From Clavibacter zhangzhiyongii (GTDB lineage: Bacteria > Actinomycetota > Actinomycetes > Actinomycetales > Microbacteriaceae), in NCBI RefSeq assembly GCF_014775655.1, contig NZ_CP061274.1, positions 1-64,000 on the forward strand: a DNA stretch of 64,000 bases, in the 5' to 3' direction. Position numbers and translations under genes: made by a program. This document shows positions 1 to 14,077 of the stretch, piece by piece; positions within the stretch are counted from its first letter, which is position 1, and each line of letters begins with the position of its first letter. The notes beneath the pieces are model-generated. The model had not been told where the DNA came from. It worked only from the letters and a program-made list of their open reading frames with translations, and did not search any database.

Positions 1-1434
1 ATGTCCGACCGCTCCGACCCGACGCACGCGATCTGGCAGAAGGTGCTGTCCGCCCTCACCGCGGACGACCGCATCACGCCGCAGCTGCACGGCTTCATCA
101 GCCTGGTCGAGCCGAAGGGCGTGATGACCGGCACCCTCTACCTCGAGGTGCCCAACGACCTGACCCGCGGGATGCTCGAGCAGCGCATCCGCGTCCCCCT
201 CCTCAACGCCATCGGCTCGCTCGACGAGGCGGCCGGCGTGAGCAACTTCGCCATCGTGGTCAACCCCGAGATCGCGCAGGACGCCTTCGCCCAGCACCCC
301 GAGCCGGCCGCCGAGCAGCCCTACATCGAGACGCCGACCATCACCGCGCCCACGGACAACCCCGGGCTGCCCGCGTCGCCGTCCCGCGGCGACTCCCGCC
401 TCAACCCGAAGTACGGCTTCGACACCTTCGTCATCGGCGGATCCAACCGCTTCGCCCACGCAGCAGCGGTCGCGGTCGCCGAGGCGCCCGCCAAGGCCTA
501 CAACCCCCTCTTCATCTACGGGGACTCCGGGTTGGGCAAGACCCACCTGCTCCACGCGATCGGGCACTACGCCATCAGCCTCTACCCGGGCATCCGCGTG
601 CGGTACGTGAGCTCCGAGGAGTTCACGAACGACTTCATCAACTCGATCGCGAACAACCGCTCATCGCTGTTCCAGTCGCGCTACCGCGACAACGACATCC
701 TCCTGATCGACGACATCCAGTTCCTCCAGGGCAAGGACTCCACCCAGGAGGCCTTCTTCCACACCTTCAACACGCTGCACGACCACAACAAGCAGGTGGT
801 CATCACGAGCGACCTGCCCCCGAAGCACCTCACGGGCTTCGAGGACCGGATGCGCTCGCGCTTCGAGTGGGGCCTGATCACCGACGTGCAGGCGCCGGAC
901 CTCGAGACCCGCATCGCGATCCTGCGGAAGAAGGCCCAGAGCGAGAAGCTGCAGGTGCCGGACGACATCCTCGAGTACATGGCCACGAAGGTCACCTCGA
1001 ACATCCGCGAGCTCGAGGGCACGCTCATCCGCGTCACGGCCTTCGCGAGCCTCAACAAGACGCCGGTCGACCTCGCGCTCGTGCAGACGGTGCTCAAGGA
1101 CCTCATCACGCTCGACGAGGACAACGTCATCGCGCCGGTCGACATCATCAACCACACCGCTGCCTACTTCAAGCTGACCGTCGACGACCTGTACGGCTCG
1201 TCGCGCTCGCAGGCGGTCGCCACGGCCCGGCAGATCGCCATGTACCTGTGCCGGGAGCTGACGAACCTCTCGCTGCCGAAGATCGGCCAGCTGTTCGGCA
1301 ACCGCGACCACACCACGGTCATGTACGCGAACAAGAAGATCACCGAGCTCATGAAGGAGCGTCGGTCCATCTACAACCAGGTCACGGAGCTCACGAGCCG
1401 GATCAAGCAGAACCACCGCTACGGCAAGATGTGA
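1..1434 (+). CDS. dnaA: Chromosomal replication initiator DnaA
   Basis: DnaA binds DnaA boxes as an ATP-dependent AAA+ oligomer and melts oriC. The 477-residue protein has the expected layout: an N-terminal domain (about 1-95), a Pro/Thr-rich linker (about 100-135), an AAA+ core with Walker A GDSGLGKT at 174-181 and Walker B ending in D237-D238, and a C-terminal DNA-binding domain with the signature DHTTVMYANKKI near residue 437. The length is normal for actinobacteria. The gene opens the window, so its promoter cannot be seen. It is followed by a non-coding oriC stretch and dnaN, the standard bacterial order. Confidence 0.98.
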   Translation: MSDRSDPTHAIWQKVLSALTADDRITPQLHGFISLVEPKGVMTGTLYLEVPNDLTRGMLEQRIRVPLLNAIGSLDEAAGVSNFAIVVNPEIAQDAFAQHPEPAAEQPYIETPTITAPTDNPGLPASPSRGDSRLNPKYGFDTFVIGGSNRFAHAAAVAVAEAPAKAYNPLFIYGDSGLGKTHLLHAIGHYAISLYPGIRVRYVSSEEFTNDFINSIANNRSSLFQSRYRDNDILLIDDIQFLQGKDSTQEAFFHTFNTLHDHNKQVVITSDLPPKHLTGFEDRMRSRFEWGLITDVQAPDLETRIAILRKKAQSEKLQVPDDILEYMATKVTSNIRELEGTLIRVTAFASLNKTPVDLALVQTVLKDLITLDEDNVIAPVDIINHTAAYFKLTVDDLYGSSRSQAVATARQIAMYLCRELTNLSLPKIGQLFGNRDHTTVMYANKKITELMKERRSIYNQVTELTSRIKQNHRYGKM

Positions 1435-1667
1435 CGCCGTGCGCTCGCGCCCCGGGGCTGTGAGCGGAGCACGACGGGGGAGAAGGGGTCGGACCAGGGG
1501 TCCGGCCCCTTCTGCTGTCTCCGGTGCCCCAAGTCGGTGCGATGGGCGTCCACCGTGCCGCCGAGGAAGCCTCGACGAGGACGATCCCGACGCTCGGACG
1601 CGCTGGCCGGACGCCCGAGGGTCTCCGATGCGGGTCAGAGAGGTCGTTCCCCACAGTGTGCACAGAG

Positions 1668-1686
1668 TGTGGATAACTGTGGAGAA
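1668..1686 (-). promoter_or_regulatory. Two tandem DnaA boxes in oriC
   Basis: Read on the minus strand, 1668-1676 is a perfect TTATCCACA and 1678-1686 is TTCTCCACA. The starts are 10 bases apart, which places both boxes on the same helical face. Confidence 0.8.
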
Positions 1687-1834
1687 CCGCCGGACGCGAT
1701 GTGGGTTCGCGGAGGTCGCCTGTGGAACGGGCTCCGTCGCCAGGAGGTCGTTCCGCCGAGTCCCCAGGCCGCTCCACACGCGTCCCACAACTTCCAGACG
1801 TGTAGTTCCCCCTCGATGACCGGGACTCCGGGAG

Positions 1835-1843
1835 TTGTCCACA
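1835..1843 (+). promoter_or_regulatory. DnaA box in oriC next to the AT-rich stretch
   Basis: The sequence is TTGTCCACA, a consensus box, 15-20 bases before the AT-rich run that is the best unwinding-element candidate. Confidence 0.8.
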
Positions 1844-1952
1844 GATTCCACAGCGGTTAAGACTATTGATCCTTAAACCCTTCATTGGATGTCGCCCAAG
1901 AACCTCAGGGTGTGGAGGGATCGACGGTCGTGGAGGCCCCCGTCGGCACGGC

Positions 1953-1958
1953 TAGCAT
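1953..1958 (+). promoter_or_regulatory. Possible -10 element of dnaN
   Basis: TAGCAT lies 39 bases before the dnaN start, in a context common for actinobacterial -10 elements. No good -35 is visible. Confidence 0.35.
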
Positions 1959-1996
1959 TGACCGACAAATCTTCCGCTCATCGAGGGGTCCACAAC

Positions 1997-3148
1997 GTGA
2001 AGTTCCAAGTCAACAGGGACGTCTTCAGCGAGGCGGTGTCCTTCGCCGTCAAGCTGCTGCCCCAGCGCACGACCCTCCCGATCCTCAGCGGTGTGCTCAT
2101 CGAGGCGACCGAGGACGGGCTGATGCTGTCGTCGTTCGACTACGAGGTCTCGGCGCGCACGCAGATCCAGGCGGACATCGAGGAGGCCGGTCGCGTGCTC
2201 GTCTCCGGTCGCCTGCTGGCCGACATCGCCAACCGGCTGCCGAACGCGCCGGTGCGCTTCACGACCGAGGACTCGAAGATCTCCGTCTCGTGCGGATCCG
2301 CCCACTTCACGCTGCTGAGCATGCCCGTCGAGGAGTACCCGACCCTGCCGCAGATCTCCGAGCAGTCCGGCCTCCTGCCGGCCGAGCATTTCGCGGCGGC
2401 CGTGTCGCAGGTCGCCGTCGCCGCCTCGCGCGACGACGTGACCCCCGTCATCACCGGCGTGCAGCTCGAGGTGGGGGAGACCAGCCTCGGCCTCATCGCG
2501 ACCGACCGCTACCGCGTCGCGGTGCGGGAGATCGACTGGGACGGCGGCGACTCCACGACGGACGGCGCCAGCCGGACCGCCCTCGTGCCCGCGCGCACGC
2601 TGCAGGAGATCGGCAAGACGTTCGGCCACAGCGGCACGATCTCGGTGGCCATCACCGATACCGACGACCGCCAGCTCATCGCCTTCAGCGCCGACCGGAA
2701 GACGGTCACGTCGCTGCTCATCCGCGGCAACTTCCCGCCCGTCAAGCGCCTCTTCCCCGAGACGGTCGACAACTACGCGGTCATCAACACCGCCGACCTC
2801 ATCGAGGCCACGCGGCGCGTGCAGCTCGTCCTCGAGCGCGAGGCGGCCCTGCGCTTCACCTTCACCATCGACGGCCTCACCCTGGAGGCCATCGGCTCCG
2901 AGCACGCGCAGGCATCGGAGAGCATCGACGCCCTCCTCACCGGCGTGGACACCGTGGTCTCGCTCAAGCCGCAGTTCCTGCTGGACGGCCTCGGCGCCGT
3001 CCACTCCGAGTTCGTCCGCCTGTCGTTCACGAAGACGGACAACCCCAACAAGCCCGGTCCCGTGCTGATCACCAGTCAGTCGTCGAAGGACCAGGCTGGA
3101 GCAGACAACTACCGGTACCTGCTGCAGCCGAACCTGCTGCTGCGCTAG
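1997..3148 (+). CDS. dnaN: DNA polymerase III sliding clamp, beta subunit
   Basis: The protein forms the ring-shaped processivity clamp of the replicative polymerase. I chose the GTG at 1997 (MKFQVNRDVF...), which gives 383 residues, the usual size. The reading frame stays open further upstream, but that extension (from 1889) runs into oriC and is not clamp-like. A GAGGGG stretch at 1983-1988 can serve as ribosome binding site. Typical clamp features include the N-terminal motif LPQRTTLPILSG and a hydrophobic C-terminus YLLQPNLLLR. gnd follows 20 bases later. Confidence 0.97.
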   Translation: MKFQVNRDVFSEAVSFAVKLLPQRTTLPILSGVLIEATEDGLMLSSFDYEVSARTQIQADIEEAGRVLVSGRLLADIANRLPNAPVRFTTEDSKISVSCGSAHFTLLSMPVEEYPTLPQISEQSGLLPAEHFAAAVSQVAVAASRDDVTPVITGVQLEVGETSLGLIATDRYRVAVREIDWDGGDSTTDGASRTALVPARTLQEIGKTFGHSGTISVAITDTDDRQLIAFSADRKTVTSLLIRGNFPPVKRLFPETVDNYAVINTADLIEATRRVQLVLEREAALRFTFTIDGLTLEAIGSEHAQASESIDALLTGVDTVVSLKPQFLLDGLGAVHSEFVRLSFTKTDNPNKPGPVLITSQSSKDQAGADNYRYLLQPNLLLR

Positions 3149-3168
3149 ACCGCGATCAAGGAGAGAAC

Positions 3169-4056
3169 ATGCACATCGGACTCGTCGGACTCGGCAAGAT
3201 GGGCGCTCGCATGCGCGCGCGCCTCGAGAAGAACGGCATCGAGGTGACCGGCTACGACACCAACCCGGATGTCTCCGACGTGGCCACGCTCGAGGACCTG
3301 GCGGCGGCGCTGCCCACCCCGCGCCTGGTCTGGGTCATGGTGCCCGCGGGCAAGGTGACGCAGAACGTCGTGGGCGACCTCGCTCGCATCCTCGAGCCGG
3401 GCGACCTCGTCATCGACGGCGGCAACTCCAAGTTCACCGACGACTTCGCCCACGCGGGCCTGCTCAAGGACAAGGGCATCGATTTCGTCGACGCCGGCGT
3501 CTCGGGCGGCGTCTGGGGCCTCGAGAACGGCTACGGCCTCATGGTCGGCGGCCCCGCCGAGCAGGTCCAGCGCGCGATGCCCGTCTTCGACGCGCTGCGT
3601 CCCGAGGGTCCTCGCGAGGAGGGCTTCGTCCACGTCGGCGACTCCGGCGCCGGGCACTACGCGAAGATGGTCCACAACGGCATCGAGTACGCGATGATGC
3701 AGTCGTTCGCGGAGGGCTACGAGCTCCTCGCTGCTCGCACGGACATCATCAAGGACGTCACCGGCACGTTCGAGGCGTGGCAGCGCGGCACGGTCGTGCG
3801 CTCCTGGCTGCTCGAGCTGCTGGTCAAGGCGCTCAAGGAGGACCCGGGCTTCGCCGACATCGAGGGCTTCGTGCAGGACTCGGGCGAGGGCCGCTGGACG
3901 ATCGAGGAGGCGCTCGACAACGCCGTCCCGATGCCCGCCATCAGCGCGTCGATCTTCGCGCGCTTCTCCTCCCGCCAGGAGGACTCGCCGGCCATGAAGG
4001 CCGTCGCGGCGCTGCGCAACCAGTTCGGCGGCCACTCGGTGCAGAAGAAGTCCTGA
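3169..4056 (+). CDS. gnd: 6-phosphogluconate dehydrogenase, short GndA/YqeC-type
   Basis: The enzyme oxidatively decarboxylates 6-phosphogluconate to ribulose 5-phosphate in the pentose phosphate pathway. Its 295 residues mark it as the short form of about 300 residues, often NAD-dependent, rather than the 470-residue NADP form. The N-terminus has the Rossmann motif GLVGLGKMG. DGGNSKF near 84, DAGVSGGVWG near 109 and the catalytic stretch HYAKMVHNGIEY near 163 are all present. The ATG has a strong AAGGAGAG site directly upstream. The dnaN-gnd-recF placement is common in actinobacteria. Confidence 0.95.
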   Translation: MHIGLVGLGKMGARMRARLEKNGIEVTGYDTNPDVSDVATLEDLAAALPTPRLVWVMVPAGKVTQNVVGDLARILEPGDLVIDGGNSKFTDDFAHAGLLKDKGIDFVDAGVSGGVWGLENGYGLMVGGPAEQVQRAMPVFDALRPEGPREEGFVHVGDSGAGHYAKMVHNGIEYAMMQSFAEGYELLAARTDIIKDVTGTFEAWQRGTVVRSWLLELLVKALKEDPGFADIEGFVQDSGEGRWTIEEALDNAVPMPAISASIFARFSSRQEDSPAMKAVAALRNQFGGHSVQKKS

Positions 4057-4063
4057 CCACCGG

Positions 4064-5275
4064 ATGATCGTCCGTCACCTCTCCCTGGGTGACTTCCGCA
4101 ACTACACCCGCGCGGACGTCGAGCTCCTGCCCGGGGCGACCCTCTTCGTGGGGAGCAACGGGCAGGGCAAGACGAACCTGGTGGAGGCGCTGGGCTTCCT
4201 GAGCACGCTCGGGTCGCACCGCGTCTCCACCGACCAGGCGCTGATCCGCCAGGGGGCGGAGTCCGCCGTGATCCGGGCGCTGCTGCAGCACGCGGGTCGC
4301 GAGCTCCGGGTCGAGGTGCAGATCAACCGCTCGGCGGCGAACCGCGCGCAGGTCAACAGCACGCCGACGAAGCCGCGCGAGCTCCCGCGGTACTTCTCGA
4401 GCGTGCTGTTCGCGCCGGAGGACCTCGCGCTCGTGCGCGGCGATCCGTCCGGTCGGCGCCGGCTGCTCGACCAGCTGCTCGTGCTCCGCACCCCGCGCCT
4501 GGCGGGCGTCCTCTCGGACTACGAGCGGGCGCTCAAACAGCGCAACACCCTGCTGAAGTCCGCTCGCGCGCGGGGGATGAAGGCCGACTTGCTCGGGACC
4601 CTCGACATCTGGGATGAGCGGCTGGTGTCCATCGGCTCGCAGATCATCGCGGCGCGCGGAGCACTCGTGGAAGCCTTGCAGCCGGAGCTGGCGCGCGCCT
4701 ACCTGGCGGTGGCGGGATCCGACCACGGCCCGTCGGCGCGACCGGAGCTCAGCATCCTCGCCGACGACCCGGGGGAGGACGACGGGGCAGACGAGTCCGG
4801 CGCTCGCGACGGCGCGCGGTTCACGCGGACCGAGGACGTGGTCCCGGTGTTCGCCGCCGCCATCGCGCGGATGCGCCCCCGCGAGCTGGAGCGCGGCCTC
4901 ACCCTGGTGGGCCCCCACCGCGACGACGTGCTGTTCCGCCTCAACGGGTTACCCGCGAAGGGCTACGCCAGCCACGGGGAGTCGTGGTCGTTCGCCCTCG
5001 CCATCAAGCTCGCCTCGGCGGAGCTGCTGCGACGCGACTCGCAGACGGGGGACCCGGTCCTCATCCTCGACGACGTGTTCGCCGAGCTCGACCAGGCCCG
5101 GCGCGGCCGCCTCGCGGAGGCCGTCACCGGGTTCGAGCAGGTGCTCATCACCGCCGCCGTGTTCGAGGACGTGCCCGCGCACCTGGCGGCGAACGCGGTG
5201 CACATCCGGGCAGGCGAGATCGTGGAGGCGCCGAACCCGGTGACGTCAGCCGACGAGGACGGGGGAGGGGCGTGA
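4064..5275 (+). CDS. recF: DNA replication and repair protein RecF
   Basis: RecF is an SMC-like ATPase that helps load RecA at gaps during replication repair. The 403-residue protein starts MIVRHLSLGDFRNY, the family N-terminus, with Walker A GSNGQGKTN near 30-38. The C-terminal signature and Walker B are LTLVGPHRDDV and LILDDVFAELD. It begins 7 bases after gnd and its stop overlaps the GTG of the next gene by 4 bases, so these genes are probably co-transcribed. Confidence 0.97.
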   Translation: MIVRHLSLGDFRNYTRADVELLPGATLFVGSNGQGKTNLVEALGFLSTLGSHRVSTDQALIRQGAESAVIRALLQHAGRELRVEVQINRSAANRAQVNSTPTKPRELPRYFSSVLFAPEDLALVRGDPSGRRRLLDQLLVLRTPRLAGVLSDYERALKQRNTLLKSARARGMKADLLGTLDIWDERLVSIGSQIIAARGALVEALQPELARAYLAVAGSDHGPSARPELSILADDPGEDDGADESGARDGARFTRTEDVVPVFAAAIARMRPRELERGLTLVGPHRDDVLFRLNGLPAKGYASHGESWSFALAIKLASAELLRRDSQTGDPVLILDDVFAELDQARRGRLAEAVTGFEQVLITAAVFEDVPAHLAANAVHIRAGEIVEAPNPVTSADEDGGGA

Positions 5276-5784
5276 TCCCCCGTGCTCCCGACGGCGGCCC
5301 GATGCCGGAGTCCGAGGCGGTCGCCGTCTACCGACGATTCCGCCGGGTGTTCGGCGACGCGTCGGTGCGCTCGCCCTCCGCACGGAAGCGCCGCGAGCAG
5401 AAGGCCGGCAGCTCGCCCTTCCAGCCCGGGCGGGATCCGGACTCCCTCGGGAACGTCATGGATTCGCTCACATCGCGGATGGGGTGGACCTCGTCCCTCT
5501 CGCAGGCCGAGCTCATGGCCGCGTGGACCACCATCGCCGGCGAGGAGACCGCCGTGCACTCCTCTCCCGTCGGCATCGAGGACGGCCTGCTCACCGTCGA
5601 GTGCGAGTCCACGGCGTGGGCGACGCAGCTCCGGTTGATGCGCGTGGAGATCACGACGCGCATCGCCGAGCGCTTCCCCGACGCGGGCATCCGGTCGATC
5701 CGCTTCCAGGGGCCCAACGCCCCGTCCTGGAAAAAGGGTCCCAGGTCGATCCCAGGGCGGGGTCCGCGCGATACCTACGGCTAG
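5272..5784 (+). CDS. DciA-like protein (DUF721), probable helicase-associated factor
   Basis: The 170-residue protein belongs to the DUF721/DciA group found between recF and gyrB in actinobacteria. In organisms lacking DnaC/DnaI, DciA is thought to help load the DnaB helicase at the origin. The conserved core is the segment MGWTSSLSQAELMAAWTTIAGE followed by hydrophobic strands through about residue 150, and the C-terminal tail is basic. The GTG start at 5272 shares GTGA with the recF stop. An internal ATG at 5302 is a possible alternative start. Confidence 0.85.
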   Translation: MIPRAPDGGPMPESEAVAVYRRFRRVFGDASVRSPSARKRREQKAGSSPFQPGRDPDSLGNVMDSLTSRMGWTSSLSQAELMAAWTTIAGEETAVHSSPVGIEDGLLTVECESTAWATQLRLMRVEITTRIAERFPDAGIRSIRFQGPNAPSWKKGPRSIPGRGPRDTYG

Positions 5785-8018
<2,234 letters not shown>

Positions 8019-8100
8019 TCGGCCGCGCGGCGGCCCGGCCCGATCCCGGCCGCCGCCCCGCATCGACTCCACGCTCCATCGACATCTGAACGGGACCTCC

Positions 8101-10780
<2,680 letters not shown>

Positions 10781-10788
<8 letters not shown>

Positions 10789-11188
10789 TGTCGCCGAGAA
10801 GCTCGCGAAGAAGTCGTCGCGAGCGACAACCACCAAGCAGGTGCGTCTCAAGCTCGTGTACGTCGACTTCTGGTCGGCGCTCAAGCTCGCCTTCCTCTTC
10901 TCCGTCGTGCTCGGCGTCATCACGGTCGTGGCCACGTTCCTCATCTACGTCGTGCTGCAGACCACGAACGTGTTCGGCACGGTGGACCAGCTGTTCCAGG
11001 AGGTCTCCGGATCCGCGGACTTCTCCCTGCAGGACGTGTTCGGTCTCGGCCAGGTGCTCGGCTTCGCCATCGTGGTGGCCGTGCTCAACATCGTCGTCGG
11101 CACCGTCCTCGGTGCCGTCGCCGCGCTGCTGTACAACCTCAGCGTGCGCATCACGGGCGGTGTCCTCGTCGGCTTCACCAACGCGTAG
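10781..11188 (+). CDS. DUF3566 small membrane protein
   Basis: The 135-residue protein has a basic N-terminus (about 25 residues rich in Lys/Ser/Thr) and two hydrophobic segments, about 41-66 and 93-118. This matches the DUF3566 family that sits downstream of gyrA in many actinobacteria, with no established role. The ATG at 10781 lies inside the last codons of gyrA, so expression is probably coupled. Mycobacterial homologues are much longer at the N-terminus. This is the short form. Confidence 0.85.
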
Positions 11189-11236
11189 CCGATTGGGAGA
11201 AACGGGCAGGCGTACGGTAACGTAGTCCTGCCCGAT

Positions 11237-11313
11237 GGGGATATAGCTCAGTTGGTTAGAGCGCTTCACTGATAATGAAGAGGTCCCAGGTTCAAATCCT
11301 GGTATCCCCACCA
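11237..11313 (+). tRNA. tRNA-Ile (GAT)
   Basis: A complete cloverleaf can be drawn with acceptor GGGGATA paired to TATCCCC. Anticodon GAT is at 11271-11273, the T-loop is TTCAAAT, and an encoded CCA ends at 11313. Confidence 0.97.
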
Positions 11314-11316
11314 ACA

Positions 11317-11341
11317 CCCCCGGATCCGCGTGATCCGGGGG
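11317..11341. terminator. Strong hairpin after tRNA-Ile
   Basis: The arms CCCCCGGATC (11317-11326) and GATCCGGGGG (11332-11341) are perfectly complementary around a 5-base loop. There is no T-run after it, so it may act as an RNA-processing or weak terminator hairpin. Confidence 0.45.
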
Positions 11342-11393
11342 CCTGGCGGGAATCGAGTCGGCCGATCGCACCGCGTCGCGGGTCTCGCCGTTC

Positions 11394-11466
11394 GGGGTCA
11401 TAGCTCAATTGGTAGAGCGCCTGCTTTGCAAGCAGGAGGTCCGGGGTTCGATTCCCCGTGACTCCA
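11394..11466 (+). tRNA. tRNA-Ala (TGC)
   Basis: A 73-base cloverleaf has acceptor GGGGTCA paired with TGACTCC (one G-T pair). Anticodon TGC is at 11427-11429, in the loop TTTGCAA, and the discriminator is A at 11466. No CCA is encoded, unlike the neighbouring tRNA-Ile. Confidence 0.97.
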
Positions 11467-11597
11467 CATCTCGCCGGGTCCTCTCCGAGCCGGCGCTCCT
11501 CGCCGCTGCATCCAGCCTCTCCTCCCTGCGCCGTCACAACCGGCGGACGTCGTCGATGCAGGATGGCGGACAGCCGTCATGGTGCCCGGCGACGACG

Positions 11598-11629
11598 AAG
11601 GCCCGGACACCTCTCGGTGTCCGGGCCTT
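11598..11629. terminator. Bidirectional terminator-like hairpin
   Basis: A 14-bp perfect stem (11598-11611 with 11616-11629) closes a TCTC loop. It lies between the rightward tRNA-Ala and the end of the leftward gene at 11661, so it can serve both. The outer AA/TT pairs give a short T-run. Confidence 0.75.
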
Positions 11630-11660
11630 CCTGCGATCGCGGTCGATCGAGGTGCGGTGA

Positions 11661-12287
11661 TCAGCTCGCGGGCTGGTCCTTCGCGGTCCCGTCGACGGCC
11701 TCGGGCTCGTCATCGGCGATCCAGAGGTCGTCGTCGGCGCGGAACGTCTGGTACAGCGCGTAGCCGACGCCGCCGACGACCACGACGCCGAGGGCGATGA
11801 GGGCGACTCCGCCGAAGCCGAGCCCCTTCTTCGCCGGCGCGGCCTGGGGGACGTAGCGCCCCACGTAGGAGCGGCCGTTGTCGACGTAGTGCTTGCCGAA
11901 CTCCTGCGCCTTCGAGGAGACCTGGCCGGCCTTCTTGACGGCGTCCTTGACCTGCTTGCTGTTGCGGATGCCCTCGGTCGCGGCGACGGCGGAACCCGCG
12001 GCGCCGGCGACGGCCGGGAGGACCGTGTGGGTGAGGCCCTTGTAGGCGGAGTCCGCGGCGGTGCGCACGCGCTCCGCGCCCGCCTCGTAGCCGGGACGGA
12101 TGTGGTCGTCGACGCCGCGCTTGACGGCGGGGACGACGTGCTGGTCGGAGAGCTTGCGGGCGGTGTGCGCGGCCTCGGCCACGACGACGTTGGCCCGGTC
12201 GAGGACCTCGCGCTGCTCCTTGAGGACGGCGGCCGCGTGGGTGCGGAGCTTCGCCAACTCCTTCTTGTTCTTGCGTGACAGACCCAA
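11661..12287 (-). CDS. Conserved membrane-anchored protein, function unknown
   Basis: The 208-residue protein begins at a TTG (MGLSRKNKKELAKL...), chosen because a perfect GGAGGT (12293-12298) stands 5 bases ahead. Longer frames upstream lack such a site. Residues about 5-135 are helical and Ala/Lys-rich without transmembrane segments. A single membrane helix is at about 163-185 (GLGFGGVALIALGVVVVGGV), followed by an acidic tail. I do not recognise a catalytic motif. Similar single-pass proteins stand beside the ppiA gene in related genomes, so it is probably part of the conserved core. Confidence 0.75.
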   Translation of the reverse strand: MGLSRKNKKELAKLRTHAAAVLKEQREVLDRANVVVAEAAHTARKLSDQHVVPAVKRGVDDHIRPGYEAGAERVRTAADSAYKGLTHTVLPAVAGAAGSAVAATEGIRNSKQVKDAVKKAGQVSSKAQEFGKHYVDNGRSYVGRYVPQAAPAKKGLGFGGVALIALGVVVVGGVGYALYQTFRADDDLWIADDEPEAVDGTAKDQPAS

Positions 12288-12409
12288 GGGGGACCTCCAT
12301 CGGTGTGATATCGCCAGGATCTTCAGTCTGGCACGGGTGCCACTGCGGGCAAACACGACGAACCCTGTGCGTCCGCCGAGTCCCAGCTCCGCCGTGAGAC
12401 CATTGCTCC

Positions 12410-12949
12410 ATGTCTGCGCACACTCACGTCGCCACCATGACGACCAACCACGGCACCATCGTCCTCAACCTCTTCGGGTCGCACGCGCCCCAGACCGTCG
12501 AGAACTTCGTCGGCCTCGCCACCGGCGAGAAGGAGTGGACCCACCCCCAGACCGGCAAGAAGTCGAACGACCCGCTGTACGACGGCGTCGTCTTCCACCG
12601 CATCATCAAGGACTTCATGCTCCAGGGCGGCGACCCGCTCGGCCAGGGCACCGGCGGCCCCGGCTTCCAGTTCGACGACGAGATCAGCCGCGACCTCGAC
12701 TTCTCGAAGCCCTACATCCTGGCCATGGCGAACGCCGGCACCCAGGGCGGCCGCGGCACGAACGGCTCGCAGTTCTTCATCACCACGGCGCCCACCACCT
12801 GGCTCCAGGGCAAGCACACGATCTTCGGCGAGGTGGCCGACGACGCGTCCAAGAAGGTCGTCGACGCGCTCAACGCCGTCCCGACCGACGGCCGCGACCG
12901 TCCCCGCGAGGACGTCGTGATCGAGAGCGTCACCGTCGAGAAGGTCTGA
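12410..12949 (+). CDS. ppiA: Cyclophilin-type peptidyl-prolyl cis-trans isomerase
   Basis: The enzyme speeds proline isomerisation during protein folding. It has 179 residues and no signal peptide, so it should be cytoplasmic. Cyclophilin motifs are all visible: FHRIIKDFMLQGGDP (catalytic Arg and Gln), MANAGTQGGRGTNGSQFFIT, and TWLQGKHTIFGEV. The gene is the first of a pair. Its TGA shares one base with the ATG of the rhomboid gene. Confidence 0.95.
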   Translation: MSAHTHVATMTTNHGTIVLNLFGSHAPQTVENFVGLATGEKEWTHPQTGKKSNDPLYDGVVFHRIIKDFMLQGGDPLGQGTGGPGFQFDDEISRDLDFSKPYILAMANAGTQGGRGTNGSQFFITTAPTTWLQGKHTIFGEVADDASKKVVDALNAVPTDGRDRPREDVVIESVTVEKV

Positions 12950-13812
12950 TGACCGATTCACCCCGTACGGCGGCCGACCGCTGCTACCGGCACCCCGACC
13001 GGCAGAGCTTCGTGCTGTGCCAGCGATGCGGGCGGACCATCTGCCCCGAGTGCCAGACGCCGGCCGCCGTCGGGGTGATCTGCCCGGAGGACATGAAGGA
13101 GCAGCGCCGCACCGCTCCTCGCACCCGGGCCCCGTTCGTCACGCGGATGACGCGGAGCTCCGCGCCCGTCGTGACCTACGCGATCATGGCCGTCTGCGCC
13201 GTGGTCTGGATCCTGCAGGTCTTGCCCCTTGTAGGGGACCTCGTCACCACGTCGCTGTGGTTCGCGCCGGTCTACGGCAGCCTCGCGTCGGGTGACTACG
13301 AGCCGTGGCGGATGCTCACGAGCGCCTTCACGCACTCGCCGTCGAGCATCCTCCACATCGTGCTCAACATGCTCTCCGTCTTCGTCTTCGGCCGCGTCCT
13401 CGAGCCCATGCTCGGACGCGCCCGCTTCCTCGCCCTCTTCCTGGTCTCCGCGCTCGGCGGCTCGCTCGGCGTGGAGCTCATCGGCGCCGCCATGGGCGAG
13501 CCGCTGCAGGCCGTCGTGGGCGCCTCCGGCGCGATCTTCGGGCTGATGGGCGGCTACTTCGTGCTCGCGCGGAAGCTCGGCGGGAACGTCGGACCGCTGC
13601 TCGGCGTCATCGTGCTCAACCTCCTCCTCGGCTTCGTCATCCAGGGCGTCTCCTGGCAGGCGCACGTCGGCGGTCTGGTGACGGGCGCCGTCGTCGCCCT
13701 CGTGCTCCTGCGCACGCGCGCCGAACGGCAGCGCGGCGCGCAGATCGGCGCGCTCGTCGGGCTCGCGGTCGGGATCCTCGCCGTGGCGGCGTTCGTCCCC
13801 GTCACCCTCTAG
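12949..13812 (+). CDS. Rhomboid-family intramembrane serine protease
   Basis: Rhomboids cut single-pass membrane proteins within the bilayer. The 287-residue protein starts with a Cys/His-rich, B-box-like zinc-binding segment (C12, H15, C24, C27, C32, C35), followed by six hydrophobic helices. The catalytic dyad is Ser193 in GASGAIFG and His239 in the AHVGG helix. The loop-1 WR motif (EPWRMLTSAFTHS) is also present. It overlaps the cyclophilin stop by one base. The substrate is unknown. Zinc-finger rhomboids at this position are usual in actinobacteria. Confidence 0.93.
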   Translation: MTDSPRTAADRCYRHPDRQSFVLCQRCGRTICPECQTPAAVGVICPEDMKEQRRTAPRTRAPFVTRMTRSSAPVVTYAIMAVCAVVWILQVLPLVGDLVTTSLWFAPVYGSLASGDYEPWRMLTSAFTHSPSSILHIVLNMLSVFVFGRVLEPMLGRARFLALFLVSALGGSLGVELIGAAMGEPLQAVVGASGAIFGLMGGYFVLARKLGGNVGPLLGVIVLNLLLGFVIQGVSWQAHVGGLVTGAVVALVLLRTRAERQRGAQIGALVGLAVGILAVAAFVPVTL

Positions 13813-13905
13813 GCCCTCGGGGCTCCCAGCGCGATCGTCCCGTCCGGGACGTCGTCGTCGTGCCCGCTCGCCCGTCCTGCTGCGGCTCCCCCGTGGGGCG
13901 CGGGG

Positions 13906-13914
13906 TTATCCACA
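13906..13914 (+). promoter_or_regulatory. DnaA box outside oriC
   Basis: A perfect TTATCCACA lies about 12 kb from the dnaA-dnaN origin region, downstream of the rhomboid gene. Confidence 0.65.
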
Positions 13915-14077
13915 GGCCCCTCCACAGTGGGGATAGTTACACGCGTGTGATTACGGCGGCGACCGTCGCCCGGAGGATCCGGCCCATGTCGCGTGAGTGA
14001 CGACCGGACGCCCGTGCTGATGCCCATCGGCGTGTAACCCACGCAGCGCCTGCCGGAAGACGATCGCGGCGTCTGTG

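Larger units (their letters stand above)
1435..1996. other. oriC-type region between dnaA and dnaN
   Basis: This 562-base gap has no credible gene. It holds three matches to the DnaA box TTNTCCACA (1668-1676, 1678-1686 and 1835-1843) and several near matches such as TTCCCCACA at 1647-1655. An unusually AT-rich run around 1856-1887 could be the unwinding element. Box density, AT-rich stretch and the dnaA/dnaN flanks together fit the chromosomal origin. The first 100 bases after dnaA are ordinary GC-rich sequence with no clear terminator. Confidence 0.85.
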